DNA of 64,000 bases. It comes from Cyprinodon diabolis. Lineage: Eukaryota; Chordata; Actinopteri; Cyprinodontiformes; Cyprinodontidae. The stretch is from contig CM060065.1 of NCBI GenBank assembly GCA_030533445.1, positions 48,733,964 through 48,797,963 on the forward strand, read 5' to 3'. The notes beneath the pieces are model-generated. The model did not search any database and was not told where the DNA came from. It saw only the letters and a program-made list of their open reading frames with translations. Made by a program: the position numbers and the translations under genes. Each line of letters opens with the position of its first letter. Positions within the stretch are counted from its first letter, which is position 1. Shown one piece after another: positions 52,451-63,955 of the stretch.

Positions 52451-54196
52451 TTTTTTCTATTATTAGAACAATGTGTTACGACTGGAAGATGCTTCACTGT
52501 CACTTGAATCTTCCAAATTGAGTTTGTTAGCTTCTGCTAATGGTGATAGTTCTACCTAATATAGTAAACAGTTGATCACAAGCCAATCGGATTTGTATGT
52601 TTCAAAAGATATCAGGTGTATAATGGCTCATTAAAACATTGAGGCAACATCGCAGTTTCGATTATCTAAATTTAAGCCAGTCAAACACAGTTAAATAAAA
52701 ACACAACCCAGGTAATGTTAGCCTTCTTGCATTCACGCTGTAGATTCCAGCCCAGTAAGGAGGAACATCATCAATCCATCATGCATTGCACAGGTGAAAA
52801 AATAGCAACCTACATGAACAAAAACAAAATAACAAAACACATAATTTTGGAAATAATTAGTAATGTATACCACAATTTTTAAATTTTTAGGAAAAACTAA
52901 AATAGGAAAATACAACATATTCATCCCAAAGGTAAATACTAAATACTCATCTCCACTGGTTGTGGATTCCTTTAAGAAAAGCAGACACACAGGATGATGT
53001 CACCTCCACCTTGTTTTGTTATGAACATGATGTGTTCAGCATGATGTAAAATAGTAAACATACATTGAAACAGATCATTTATGTCTCATATTTCCTTCAT
53101 GCTTTGTAGCTAAGCTCCACAAAAAGACGAGATATTTCTGGACTGCACAGATATTTCCTTCTTTCAATGTCTTCACCTCCTCCAGATTTTTATGTTTTTG
53201 ACTGCTTATACCAATCAGTTTGCTTTCTGCTTGCCTGATTTAACCCTTTTATAAATGTCTCCACACCTTTCTCACTGACCTATCTGCTGTGTTACTTTGT
53301 CGTTGTGATCCTTTTTGTTTACTACTGTCCTCTAGCAAATCTCTTGGGCCTCTGAAAAACAACTGGATTTATAATTAGACCTCCCATGTGGATTCTTTTT
53401 TACTACAAGGGTTATTTCAGAAAGTAATGGGATGATTTTAGTAATATAACCGGGTATTTATAGTAAAGCAGCTTTTTGCAAAGGCACGCCACAGTTTCCA
53501 GATTTCAGTTTGTAAAAAAAAGCCATTAAAAATAACTTATTACTATAACTTGGTCCGAATTAAATACATTAACATCTGTGATTCTTTACATAACCAAATA
53601 TGGAAGACGGGTATGAATATTTTCTAAGCCCCATATGCCCTGCAGGAGGTTTCTTCTTAGTTTAATGTATTTGATGTTTCTGAAATGATATTATGATCTA
53701 ACTGATCCACTGCACAGAATAATTGGATCCAGTACTTAAAAAGGAACCAGTTAACCTCTGAATGTAGGTCATCTACAGGCTGTAACTGAAGTAAAAACAG
53801 AGCTAAAGCGGCAGCACTGCAGGGAGATAGCACTGTGATAATATTCATGGAGCACTCTGCATGCCTCTCTATCAATAAGTCATTATCTGAACCATTCCCC
53901 TGATGAGCATGTTGCAGGGTTCATGGGCCGATTGCAGCCATGGAATACTTTCCAAGTCTGAGGGGTAAAAGGTTGGAAGAAGTCCTCTGAATCAGTAAAA
54001 ATAACAGATACAGTTTAAGGGAGCTTTTTTTAAACTCAACATGAGTTTGTAGAGAACATAACTCGTTCATTGTTTAGTCAGTATGGTGTAAGAAGTTTGG
54101 TAATTTTACTCTGCCGTTGTCACTTTTTAATCATTTTTACTTATGGTTTGATAGAAAAAGGAATAGATATGCTAAAAAAAAATAAATAAAACAACA
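52451..54196. other. non-coding, no gene recognised
   Basis: No supported gene, RNA or repeat family. About 53640-53950 is somewhat less AT-rich. Confidence 0.4.
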
Positions 54197-54489
54197 CACT
54201 GGAAAAAATCAAAATCTAGACGAGTCATTTTTTTCTTAAAATAAGTGCATTTGATCTTGGATTGAGGAGGTCAAAGAGACATTTTGCCAATGGAACAAGA
54301 CAATTTACATTTAAAATAAGAAAACACTATTGCATTCTCTCCTTTCAAGTGCTTTTTATCTAATTATCTTATTTTAAGTGTAAAAATACTCATTCCATTG
54401 GCAAATTATCTAATTTACCTACCCAGATTAAGGGTAAATACACTTAATTTAAGAAAACTTTTACTTATTTCTAGATAAATTTTCCAGTG
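54197..54489 (+). mobile_element. CACTG-ended foldback MITE, copy F
   Basis: Full length (293 bp); its ends are CACTGGAAAAAATC and TTTTCCAGTG, with CA duplicated at 54195-54196 and 54490-54491. It forms an inverted pair with copy G. Confidence 0.88.
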
Positions 54490-54536
54490 CAGTCTCAGCC
54501 GGGAGGGAGGCGTCCATGGGGCATCCAAAAAAGATG

Positions 54537-54824
54537 CACTGGAAAAACGACCTATAAATAAGTAAAAAGTTCTTAAATGAGTATTTACCCTTAATTTGAG
54601 TAGGTAAATGAAATCATTTGCCAATGGAATTCGTATTTTTACTCTTAAAATTAGACATTTAGATAAAAGGCACTTGAAATAAGTCAATGCAATTGTGTTT
54701 TCTTATTTTAAGTGTAAATAGTCTTGTTCCATTGGGAAAATGTCTCTTTTACCTCCTCAATTCAAGAACAAATTCACTTATTTTAAGAAAAAATGACTTA
54801 TCTAGATTTCGATTTTTTCCAGTG
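54537..54824 (-). mobile_element. CACTG-ended foldback MITE, copy G
   Basis: Its ends are CACTGGAAAAACG and TTTTTTCCAGTG, with TG duplicated at 54535-54536 and 54825-54826. It lies 47 bp from copy F in opposite orientation, so the 630-bp pair can fold as one large hairpin. Confidence 0.88.
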
Positions 54825-54879
54825 TGTCCGATTCACCCAAGCGGACTCCTTTCAATGTGGAGGAGCAGCGGCTCTACTC

Positions 54880-55183
54880 CCAGCCTCTTCTAGGTGACTC
54901 AGTTCCTCTCTCTATTTCTAAGAGAGAGCCCAGCTAACCTGCGGACAAAGTTAATTTTAGTCTCGTTCTTTCGGTCATGATCCAGACTTCATGACTATAG
55001 GTGAGGGTCGGAATTTAGACCGACCAGTAAATCAAGAGCTTTGCTTTTTGCTAATTTGTCTCTTCACCACGACAGACCGGTGCAGCGTCTGCTTTATAGC
55101 AGCAGCTGCACTGATCAGTCAATCGATATCTCACTCCATTCTCCCCTCACTTGTGCACAGGACCCCAAGATACTTGAAAAAGT
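54880..55183 (-). mobile_element. LINE fragment, antisense
   Basis: TCATGATCCAGACTTCATGA, TAAATCAAGAGCTTTGC, ACCACGACAGACCGGTGCAG and CCCCAAGATACTTGAA are, in reverse, words of the abundant fish LINE that also supplies 2425-2850. This is recall, not a search result. Frames are broken. Confidence 0.5.
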
Positions 55184-55189
55184 CCTTAT

Positions 55190-55435
55190 GAAGACCAATA
55201 AATGGACGCACCTGACATCCTCCAGTACGGCAGAGCTGGGACCCCTCCCTGGAGCCAGGCCTGGGATTGGGGTTCGTCGTTTAGCTTCTGGTGGCCAGGT
55301 TCTTTCTCGAGTGACCAGGCCGGGTTCAGCCAGAAGGAGCGACATGAGGCCATCTTCCAGTGGGCCCACCATCTACACGGGGAACCATGAGGGACTGGTA
55401 CAGAGAGGATTGGGCAACAGTCAGAGGCAGAGGTT
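55190..55435 (+). mobile_element. LINE 5' region fragment, sense
   Basis: GGGCCCACCATCTACACGGG, GAACCATGAGGGACTGGTAC and AGAGGATTGGGCAACAGTCA resemble the 5' leader of the same LINE family, in the opposite orientation to the adjoining piece. The short frames here are not host genes. Confidence 0.45.
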
Positions 55436-55440
55436 TTTAA

Positions 55441-56123
55441 AATAAATACATTTTAAATAATTGATTAAAGACACAATTATTTTGAAGCTTATACGACTAT
55501 AAAGTTTTATAACTTATCGTATAAGCAGGTTCATATAAGCATATTCATGTAACATGCAGAAACATACCAAATAAAAAAATGCTCTATGTCTTCAACGAAA
55601 TCACTTCTAAAACTAGTTTCCAGTGTTAACCAAGAAGATTAAATAAGGCAAATAGATTTAGTTTTGTGCATCTGTAGAAATAGTTTTTGTTTTTCTGGTG
55701 ATCAATTTGTGATTCTCTTAATAGAAATACCAACAATAACATAAGTGTGAAACTCAGTAATGTAATTATCTTCATACCTAAACCTGATTGGACAAATATA
55801 ACCAATATAACCATCATATGAAAGATTTTAACATGTGGTTCAAAGCTCAGGTTAACTTTCTATGCTAAGCGTTATTTTTAAAGGGTGGACTCTGCCTCGG
55901 TGGTCCTCCCAGAAATGATCCATAGGAATAACAACATCCTCCTAAACGGACAACTCTCAGACGGAACCAAACTTTACCTAATTTTTTTCAATCTTTTTCT
56001 AAGCAGGGTTAGAAAGATCAGTGCAGAGGCTTTTGCCAGATAACGATACCAGATTGGACAAAGATCAATGAATCACATTAGATCCTTCCTGCTCAGAAAA
56101 GGCGCTATGTTCCTACAGGAATC
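55441..56123. other. non-coding, no gene recognised
   Basis: AT-rich to about 55860, then a more balanced stretch without an identifiable family. The last 9 bases are the target duplication of the next element. Confidence 0.4.
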
Positions 56124-56667
56124 TGGCCTCGTGAGACCATCCTGATCTCGCGAACTTTCAAGATTTCACTCGCTAATCAATCTGGAGACTCTCCGTTAAA
56201 GAAAATTTGGAGCCGTTCACCAAACGAACGTCCAATCAGCGTTGGCTTTGAGGCGGGTTGAGGTGTGACGCAACGAGAAGCGCGACATTTCAGTCTAAAG
56301 AACATGGCGGCTTCAGCCGATGAAACTAGCGTTAGCGTTGTTATCGAGCAAGTTTTATCGGAATTACAGAGTATTTCTTCACTGAAAGAAAAGCAAAACA
56401 CTGCTCTGGAGGCTTTTCTCAGAGGAAAAGATGTTTTTGCTCTTCTCCCAACTGGTTTCGGCAAGAGTAGCCTGGCTTGTGGTTGTGTTTTCGTCGTCGC
56501 TCTGTTAGTACGTCATATGCTTCGTTGATCTGATTGGTTTATTTGGCCCGTCTATCACCAATATAGACCAATCAGCTAACCAGTATTTTCGCCCCTTCCC
56601 AAAATTACTTCAACGGAAGGTTTCCAGATGGATATGCGGAGCAAATCCATCTGGCGGAGTCAGGTTA
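56124..56667 (+). mobile_element. helicase-exon transposon derivative, copy 3
   Basis: The ends are TGGCCTCGTGAGACC and GGAGTCAGGTTA, with a perfect 9-bp duplication ACAGGAATC (56115-56123 and 56668-56676). It is 544 bp, in plus orientation, and holds the longest helicase-like frame of the four copies. Confidence 0.87.
56304..56528 (+). pseudogene. RecQ-like helicase N-terminal fragment, copy 3
   Basis: A 74-codon frame from ATG at 56304: MAASADETSV, VVIEQVLSE, LKEKQNTALEAFL at about residues 27-39, then KDVFALLPTGFGKSS, which contains a Walker A/motif I site (G51-F-G-K54-S55). It leaves the helicase pattern straight after (LACGCVFVVALLV) and stops. A GTG 39 bases upstream extends the frame (TQREARHFSLKN), but the ATG after AAAGAAC is the better start. 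Truncated, so no helicase activity is expected. Confidence 0.8.
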
Positions 56668-56689
56668 ACAGGAATCCCCCCTTGTCTGG

Positions 56690-57345
56690 AAAAAACTGTT
56701 TACTACTATATAAAAGGCACTTCTTTTGGATGGGATTAAATTTATCTCAGATGATGAAGTAAAAAAATCTTGTTGTTATTATTGATCAGGACCTGTTATT
56801 TAAATCCCATATCATTTCTTCCTTTCACCTCCAGAATATTGCAAATATTAGAAATATCTTGTCCAGGGGTGATGCTGACTAACTAGTCCATGCATTTGTT
56901 ACTTCAGGGCTGGACTGGCCGTGGCTGGGTGGATGTGCTCTCTTCATCCTCTGGCATGGGAGCTGCCTTGGAGCTCGTCTGCCTGGCTGTGTGTTTCCTG
57001 GACGGGGCCGCCTTTACAGCTGCTTTTTGTATCTCTGCTTCTGTCTCCTTGAACCCCAGTCGGCCTTGGCAGATGGCCGCTCACACTGAGCCTGGTTCTG
57101 CTGGAGGTTTCTTCCTGTTAAAAGGGAGTTTTTCCTCTCCACTGTCGCTACAAGCATGCTTAGTGTGAGGGATTGTATTTGAGTCAATGAGTCAATGCAA
57201 TCAACTGGTTTTCCTTAGATAGAAAACTTTGTATCAATTTGACTGTATGATCTGGTTGAACTGTAAAGTGCCTTGAGATGACGTGTGTTGTGAATTTGGC
57301 GCTATAGAAATAAACTGAATTGAATTGAATTGAATTGACTATTGT
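56690..57345 (+). mobile_element. L2-type LINE 3' part
   Basis: About 56740-56900 is a decayed C-terminal coding region (TTATTGATCAGGACCTGTTA; ATATTGCAAATATTAGAAAT; CTTGTCCAGGGGTGATGCTG). 56906-57345 is the 3' UTR with GGCCTTGGCAGATGGCCGCT, GAGGTTTCTTCCTGTTAAAA, GGGAGTTTTTCCTCTCCACT and the tail AATAAACTGAATTGAATTGA. The same tail, inverted, is at 11506-11665. Confidence 0.85.
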
Positions 57346-59204
57346 AATTCTTTCCTATCAGGAATATACATGTATATATATCCATTTCTTTTGTTTTTAG
57401 CTCTTTAAAGCCCGATCCAAGAATAAAACAAAACAGAAAATTACTTTTTTTTGGTTTGAATTCCTTATTTGGCCTTTTAACAAAATATGTAAAAAGAAAA
57501 AAAAAAATACATTTTTGATATTAATAATTTATTACTATGCGATAAGTCAAGATTATTTTTTGTGTAGTCTTCTGCCCTCTGTTATCAGGTATATCTGATT
57601 GTGTACAATAGGATTTTGAGCAAAGTTTTTACCATTAAATTATGCAAAAGGTGTCAGACGCAAAACATTTCAGAAACCGTATGTATCAAATATGATACAT
57701 TTGGCATTACAGGGTTAAAACAATATGAAATATTAACATTTTTGGTAAAGAACAAAGCTGTAAAGAAGAATAAAATGTATAGGAATGTTCCTGCAAAGCG
57801 CATACCACCTATAAACAGCTGAAAAAACGCTGAGCTTTATTACTGCTTTAATTATCAGCCCCGGATCTCTCTGCACCGTCTCCACCATCAGCTCAAATTA
57901 TCCTCCAGCCCTAATTGATATGAACAATAACAGAAGGAAGCTTGTTAACGGTGAACATAATTGTCCCAGACAAAAGGCCAAACGCTGCGGATCACACTTT
58001 ACAGCGGGAATGGGCAGAAGGCGACGTCTGGGCTGCAGCCAGTCAGCGCAGGAGGGATATTTCACTCCAGATATCCATCTAGCACCTGAATCACATTTCA
58101 TTACTGGGTCACCCAATGAGCAGGATGCTGGAAGCCTCTGCATTTACAGCCTGATACTCATACTGGTTAAGCTGCCAGTTCTCTACAAGAACACTTGTGG
58201 AGGCTGATGATACAGCTGACAGTTTAAAAAAATATGGAGAAAGATATCTTCAACAATCCTCCTCCTGTAGAGACTCCACTGACTTCTTCGTTTTTTTATT
58301 TAATTTCCATGTTGGGTGAAAACCCAGATAGAGCCAGAAGCTTTAATCATAGTCTCTGCTTAAAACTATCGCACATTGCTGAGAGGGTTTAATGTTGGAT
58401 ATACTTAGGGATCCAGCACCCCCCATCCTCCAAGGTTTAGCAGCTCCTTACTCCCACACCCACCCACGGTCCCCACACCCACCTCCTCCCCCACATCCCT
58501 CCCTCCCCTGCTGCTGTTGTTGAGGTGGTCTCTGCCTCTGCTGTCACCAAGCTGCTGGTCTTTCAGCTGTCCTGTTTTCTTCCCTCCCTGTTTTTCTTTC
58601 TTTTCCACCGCGCTCTGAGGCGTCACAGGCTTACTGAAGCAGCTCTGACATCTCTATCAGCCTGACCCAGTACTCTGCCCTTTTCCTCTCCTGCCTCCTC
58701 CTCCTCCTCCTGCTGCTGCGGCACTTCCAGAGTCTATCACACTCTGCCATGAGTTTCCTCGCCATCCAAACACCCCCCGGCAAAAAGCATGGAACCGTCA
58801 CTCTTGGAGTAATTTATTTTTTTACTTGTAGTAAAAAAATAAAGAGGGCTAAACCTTTTTTGTCTGACAGATATTCCAGCCTTGTAAATCATAACATTAA
58901 ATAATTCCGTTACATTATTTTTTGCAATTAACGGGATAGATTTGCTGAAACGTTTTAACAAACCACGGCTATTGTTTTATTAATTAGCATTTTTTGTTCA
59001 GATGGTCAATTAATGCCTAGTGGAAGACATTCTTTGGTCACGCAAAGCCATTTAAAAAAAAACTGCAAATTCAGAAACAGAATCAATTTTAATTATCGGA
59101 TTTTTGTTTTTTTAGGTTATTGTTTCATTTTGCACAAAAAGGGATTTTTGACTTAAACACAGACATTTTATTCCATAATACATTCTTAAATCTATTTATT
59201 TTAT
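57346..59204. other. non-coding; includes candidate regulatory blocks
   Basis: No gene. AT-rich to 57820, then 57820-58215 described separately. 58400-58740 is C-rich and pyrimidine-biased with a (CTC)n run near 58695. The rest is AT-rich. Confidence 0.35.
57820..58215. promoter_or_regulatory. candidate regulatory block with homeodomain and SOX-type words
   Basis: It contains CTTTAATTATCAGCC, CCCTAATTGATATGAACAAT and CATAATTGTCCC: TAAT cores beside SOX-type ACAAT/ATTGT words in single-copy DNA. The open frames on both strands show no known protein. Regulatory role is an inference. Confidence 0.3.
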
Positions 59205-60140
59205 TTTATTTTTTATTTATTTGAATTAGGACAATGCACATTCATCGACATGTCAGCATAAAGCATCAATATAAATATGCCAGAATTAGCACAACAGCTA
59301 ATTTGCATCTGCTGTCCTAAAGCAGGTAAAAACAGTAAACAAGACGCTACAGGAGAGAACAGAGTGGACACAAACAGATAAGATGCCAATAACATAAAAT
59401 CACAATAAAATGAGGTTAACAGGCCCATGGAAACAGATCAATTTACCTGTGAACACATGTCAGGTTAGTTTTCAACCAATGTTTCAAGGGGAATTTAAAA
59501 CGTATGTAGGTTACACAGCCCCTAACATGAGCTGGCTGGTGGTAAACAAAAAGAGGTTTTGTTGATAATTATGCATGAAGCGTTGTTACAACTCAATGGT
59601 TGAATTAGTGGAAATATGCATGAAATCAATCAATCTGCTGTGACTGGATGATGCAGTCTCTGTCTTGTCAACGAAAAGGCAGTCTAAACAGTTTGTATCC
59701 AGGATATATGGAGTCTGTAGAGATGTAAGCCACCCTTCTCATGACTTTGGAGTCGTAAAATTTGTAGAATGAGGCATGGTCAATCCTGTCGATCATCTCT
59801 ACTAATCTTATCGTTCTAATCATAGTAGTACCAATAGATGTGGAATGTTGTTTTTCAAGAGATACTACAATGAATACAGCATCTTCTGGGCCTCCTTTTA
59901 AACACCGTCTTAGTGTCAGGATCATTTCTTAAATCCTGAGAAATTGTGGTTCCTACAAATGAAAAGTGATCTACAGTAGACACTGTCTTGCAGGAGAGGG
60001 AGGCAACTTTGGTTTCTGAGCTTTCCCCTGAGTCACGTCGACTAACAAACACTGGAATCAAACCAAAAGTAGGTCTGTAACTACATTTGCATATCCTCCT
60101 CCCGGTGTTTTGTATATGCTGATGTTCAGCATAACACACT
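59205..60140 (-). mobile_element. LINE C-terminal region and 3' end, decayed
   Basis: On the minus strand, TVDHFSFVGTTISQDL and DPDTKTVFKRRPRR (about 59890-59990) match the post-RT block of a fish LINE, and ASFYKFYDSKVMRRVAYIST lies further 3' in another frame. 59220-59420 is the 3' UTR (inverted AGGACAATGCACATTCATCG and ATATGCCAGAATTAGC words). Frameshifts break the gene. Confidence 0.7.
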
Positions 60141-61152
60141 CAATGGATTGCACCTGCAGGTCTGATTATTTTATTCCATTTTTGTATGATTTTATTTTGG
60201 AAATCTGCTCATTTTACAGATGCTATGTGCACATAGTAAGTATATCAGCTTTGCACTTGGTATCATGTTAGCATGTGTTTTTAAGGTTGATCAGGGCCAC
60301 CTGACTCTTATTTGTGGAGCAAGACTTTAGTTTTGGCTTAGAGAGAAATGGCTTCCATAATAAATAGTTTATCTATAAATTTTTCTACCTTGTTTTACCT
60401 AAATATTCATTTTAGTAAATTTTAATGTTTACTTTTAAGTGCTGACTATTCATTTAAACTATTTCTAGTCTACATTGTGCCTGAATATTTTTGTGCAAAG
60501 AAACTTTGTCATTAATGCAATCTGTACCTTTCCTGATTTACTTATTCTGAATAATATGCGTCATTAAGACAAAGTTATAAATGTTTTAAAGGTTTTCAGT
60601 TTTTTTTTTAGTTTTTTTTAATCATATCTGGGATTAGATTTGGTAGATTTTTCCATAGACTGTAAAAGAAGCAGAAAAATAAAACTGATAAAGAGTAGCA
60701 CAGACCCATATGGATACAACCATAAATAAATAACTTCCCCGAGCTCCTAAAAGCAATTTAGACAAGACTCTTTCTTGCCTCAGGAAGACATTTCCACTGA
60801 GTTAAAACCAGCATTTTAGTTGGCTAAAGTATAATTTTCTCTTCAGCCATAATTTTATAACTACCATATCACTCATACCAGCCACGTCATCCTTTAATTG
60901 TGTATAAAGATGAAATACCGAAATGAAGAAGATAGAAAGACAAAAATGCAAAACAAAAACCAATTAAATACTTTCCTGTACAGACGTATGTTATACAGTG
61001 AAAAGAAACAACAGTTGTAATGATAACATCAGAACACCGGTCCATTTTTCTGCTGCTTGTCTCTATGTACTGGGTGAAAATCAGTTACTTTTGTTACTAT
61101 GTTTAGACTTTTACCTGATTTTTTCCCTTAACACTGTTTTAAAAAATGTCCT
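60141..61152. other. AT-rich non-coding
   Basis: No gene, RNA or repeat family was recognised. Confidence 0.4.
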
Positions 61153-61443
61153 AACTGCAAAAACCATCTAGAATAAAGTAAAGAAAATCTTTAGTTGAGT
61201 GTATTTTCCCTTAATTTAAGTAGATAAATATGATGATTTGCCAATGGAATTAGTATTTTTACTCCTAAAATAAGATAATTAGGTAAAATGAACTTGAAAT
61301 AAGACAAAGCAATTTTTTTTCTTATTTTAAATGTAAATTGTCTTGTTCCATTGGCAAAGCATCTCCATTGCCTCCTAAATTCAAGAAAAAATGCACTTAA
61401 TTTAAGCAAAAATTACTCATTTAGATTTCCATTTTTTGCAGTG
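61153..61443 (-). mobile_element. CACTG-ended foldback MITE, copy H
   Basis: Its left end is mutated (AACTGCAAAAACC); the right end is TTTTTTGCAGTG. Flanking dinucleotides no longer match. One of the more diverged copies. Confidence 0.75.
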
Positions 61444-61512
61444 ATAGAGTCAGATCTCCTTAGCTTTATGTATACGTAGCAAACTGATGGTTGATGTTAA
61501 ATCTTAAAGCTA

Positions 61513-61805
61513 CACTGGAAAAAATCTAAATCTAGACAAGTCATTTTTTTCTTAAAATAAGTGCATTTGCCCTTAGATTAAGGTAGTAAAAGGGACATCT
61601 TGCCAATGGAACAAGGCAATTTACACTTAGAATAAGAAAACAGAATAGCATTGTTTAATTTCAAGTGCATATTATCTAATTATCTTATTTATCAGAGTAA
61701 AAATACTCATTCCGTTGGCAAACTATTTCATTTACCTACTCAAATTAAGGGGAAATACACTTAATTTAAGTCATTTTTACTTATTTCTAGATCGTTTTTC
61801 CAGTG
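61513..61805 (+). mobile_element. CACTG-ended foldback MITE, copy I
   Basis: Full length (293 bp), ends CACTGGAAAAAATC and TTTTTCCAGTG, with TA duplicated at 61511-61512 and 61806-61807. It forms an inverted pair with copy H, 69 bp away. Confidence 0.88.
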
Positions 61806-61997
61806 TATGTACCTATTTTCTTTGTTAAAAGTCTTTAATATTATAAAATATAATCACAGGAATATTTAAATATGGTGTTTTTTTTAAATATAATAATGTG
61901 TTTCTGTTATGTTGACAGCATAAATCATGTCAACATGATTACTTATAACTTGCTTTTGAAGTGTAGGTAACAAAACCAATGGGAGATTTGCAGGTTC

Positions 61998-62612
61998 TGT
62001 TGGGATCCCTGTGGTTTGTCTGTTATTCTGGAGTGAGTGAGCTTCCTGTCACAGAAATGATCTTTGCTGGTGGCTCGACCGACCAATGTTGCTGCACACC
62101 TGAGAACATTTCTCAAGCAAGGTAATAAATATAAGAAGGCAAAGGATCATCTCTCTTTGCTGGATGGTATTCTAGCCAAAGACCTAAAGCAGGAATATCT
62201 TTTTTGTTGAATCTGTCTTCTTATGAATCTCTTTAACTTGGACTCTGTATCGTTCCACACAACCGGTTTGTCTCCGATCGCCTTGAATAAAGGTCTTAAC
62301 TGTGTGCATCAGTTCTCAGTTTTCATCACCTGCCCGCCAGCACATTGTCTCTTCCAAGTACCAACGCTCTGGTGTCTCACTCACACTCAGCTGGACCTCT
62401 GGGGTACAATCTTCAAAGCGTGCTGATTTAAATTCTCACTGATCCAAGCAACCTGTCCTTCATCACTCTAGGAAGCCAAATCAGATCTACTGACTTCCTG
62501 CAGTTCTCTGCTTCTAGATTATTGTTTGTTTTTAATAAATAAAATGCTAAAACTCCCTGGTTTTCCATTTGATTCTGCTTGTGGGTCAAAAAACCTATAA
62601 GCTAACATGACA
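61998..62612 (+). mobile_element. probable solo LTR
   Basis: Starts TGTTGGGATCCCTGTGG and ends GCTAACATGACA. AATAAATAAAATGC near 62536 is a polyadenylation signal in the right place. The flanks GGTTC (61993-61997) and GTTTC (62613-62617) agree at four of five positions. Its ends resemble the 315-bp LTR at 18530-18844. Confidence 0.6.
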
Positions 62613-63218
62613 GTTTCCAACACAGTTTGTTTGTTTCCGCTGTGTAAGAAGATCCATACAACATAAAAAACCTTCCACTAAACAATGATGCAGGCCTTGG
62701 ACTGTCCTTGAATGAACTATAGATGTAATATAATGGAAGTATTCAGAGCAAATTATTAGGTCTGTATTAATACACCAACGCTGCACTATGTATCCTTCAG
62801 TCTTATTACAATTTTTAAAACGTATAATGTATTTTAAACAAAAATATTAAATGTATCAATTTTGATATATCAAATGCTGCATTTTCTCTGAAAAAAAAAG
62901 ATTTTGCACTTTGTTAAAAGTATTATTTTATTGCAACTTATGCTTAATTCTATTTATATACATACATTTGTGTGAATCACCTTATAACCCAAAACTTGCT
63001 TTGTATTTGTAAAATACAACTTGGTAATAAAGCTTTTCCCAATTCTAATTGTGATGACCATTTATGATTAACTTAATCTTTAATTTTTTATTATTCATAC
63101 ACATGGTAAAGTTTAGATTTCAATGTCAACTTTCAGCTTATGCAACAGGTTTTCTGAAAAGAGGAAATATCCATCTTATTGGCGGTCCCACCAGAGACCT
63201 GACGTGAATCCCAAACGA
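62613..63218. other. non-coding, no feature seen
   Basis: AT-rich; no gene or repeat recognised. Confidence 0.4.
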
Positions 63219-63736
63219 TAACCTGACTCCGCCAGATGGATTTGCTCCGCATATCCATCTGGAAACCTTCCGTTGAAGTAATTTTGGGAAGGAGTGAAAA
63301 TACTGGTTAGCTGATTGGCCTATGTTGGTGATAGACGGGCCAAATAAACCAATCAGATCAACAAAGCATATGACGTACTAACAGCCAGGCTACTCTTGCC
63401 GAAACCAGACGGGAGAAGAGCAAAAACGTCTTTTCCTCTGAGAAAAGCCTCCAGAGCAGTGTTTTGCTCTTCTTTCAGTGAAGAAATACTCAGTAATTCC
63501 GATAAAACTTGGTCGATAGCCACGCTAACGCTAGTTTCATCGGCTGAAGCCGCCATGTTCTTTAGACTGAACTGTCGCGCTTCTCGTTGCGTCACACCTC
63601 AACCCGCCTCAAAGCCAACGCTGATTGGACGTTCGTTTGGTGAACGGCTCCAAATTTTCTTCAACGGAGAGTCTCTAGACTGATTAGCGAGTGAAACCTT
63701 GAAAGCTCGCGAGATCAGGATGGTCTCACGAGGCTA
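63219..63736 (-). mobile_element. helicase-exon transposon derivative, copy 4
   Basis: The ends are TAACCTGACTCCGCC and CTCACGAGGCTA (518 bp). It is closely similar to copies 2 and 3. The flanks CCCAAACGA (63210-63218) and GGTAAACGA (63737-63745) share only six of nine bases, and the right flank lies inside a CACTG MITE while the left does not. Confidence 0.82.
63353..63556 (-). pseudogene. RecQ-like helicase N-terminal fragment, copy 4
   Basis: A 67-codon frame from ATG at 63556: MAASADETSV, VAIDQVLSE, LKEEQNTALEAFL, KDVFALLPSGFGKSS. The motif I proline is followed by S in place of T. It joins terminal sequence directly after KSSLA, an earlier junction than in copy 3. Confidence 0.78.
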
Positions 63737-63955
63737 GGTAAACGAGACAGTTTGCCAGTGAAATGATTATTTTTACTCTTAAAACAAGATAATTAGATAT
63801 CATGCACTTGAAATAAGACAATGCAATTGTTTTTTCTAATTTTAAGTGTAAATTGTCTCGTTCGATTGGCAAAATGTCTCTTTTACCTCCTCAAACCAAG
63901 AACAAATGCACTTATTTTGAGAAAAAACAACTTATACAGATTTAGATTTTTCGGA
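63737..63955 (-). mobile_element. CACTG-ended foldback MITE, copy J (truncated)
   Basis: It starts within the arm (GGTAAACGAGACAGTTTGCC) and runs through AATAAGACAATGCAATTG to ATTTAGATTTTTCGGATG. Its left terminus is missing where copy 4 abuts. The right terminus lacks CAGTG. Confidence 0.75.

Noticed and set aside
54415..54893. Frames with YLLKLRVNTL or FYLLN.RTN words, repeated in several places
   Set aside because: They are translations of the CACTG MITE arms and recur at every copy.
55041..55445. 134-codon plus frame and its overlapping neighbours
   Set aside because: It crosses the junction of two oppositely oriented LINE pieces, so it cannot be one gene.
56304..56528. Host RecQ helicase gene exon
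   Set aside because: The frame occurs in several insertions with element ends and target duplications, and each stops just after motif I.
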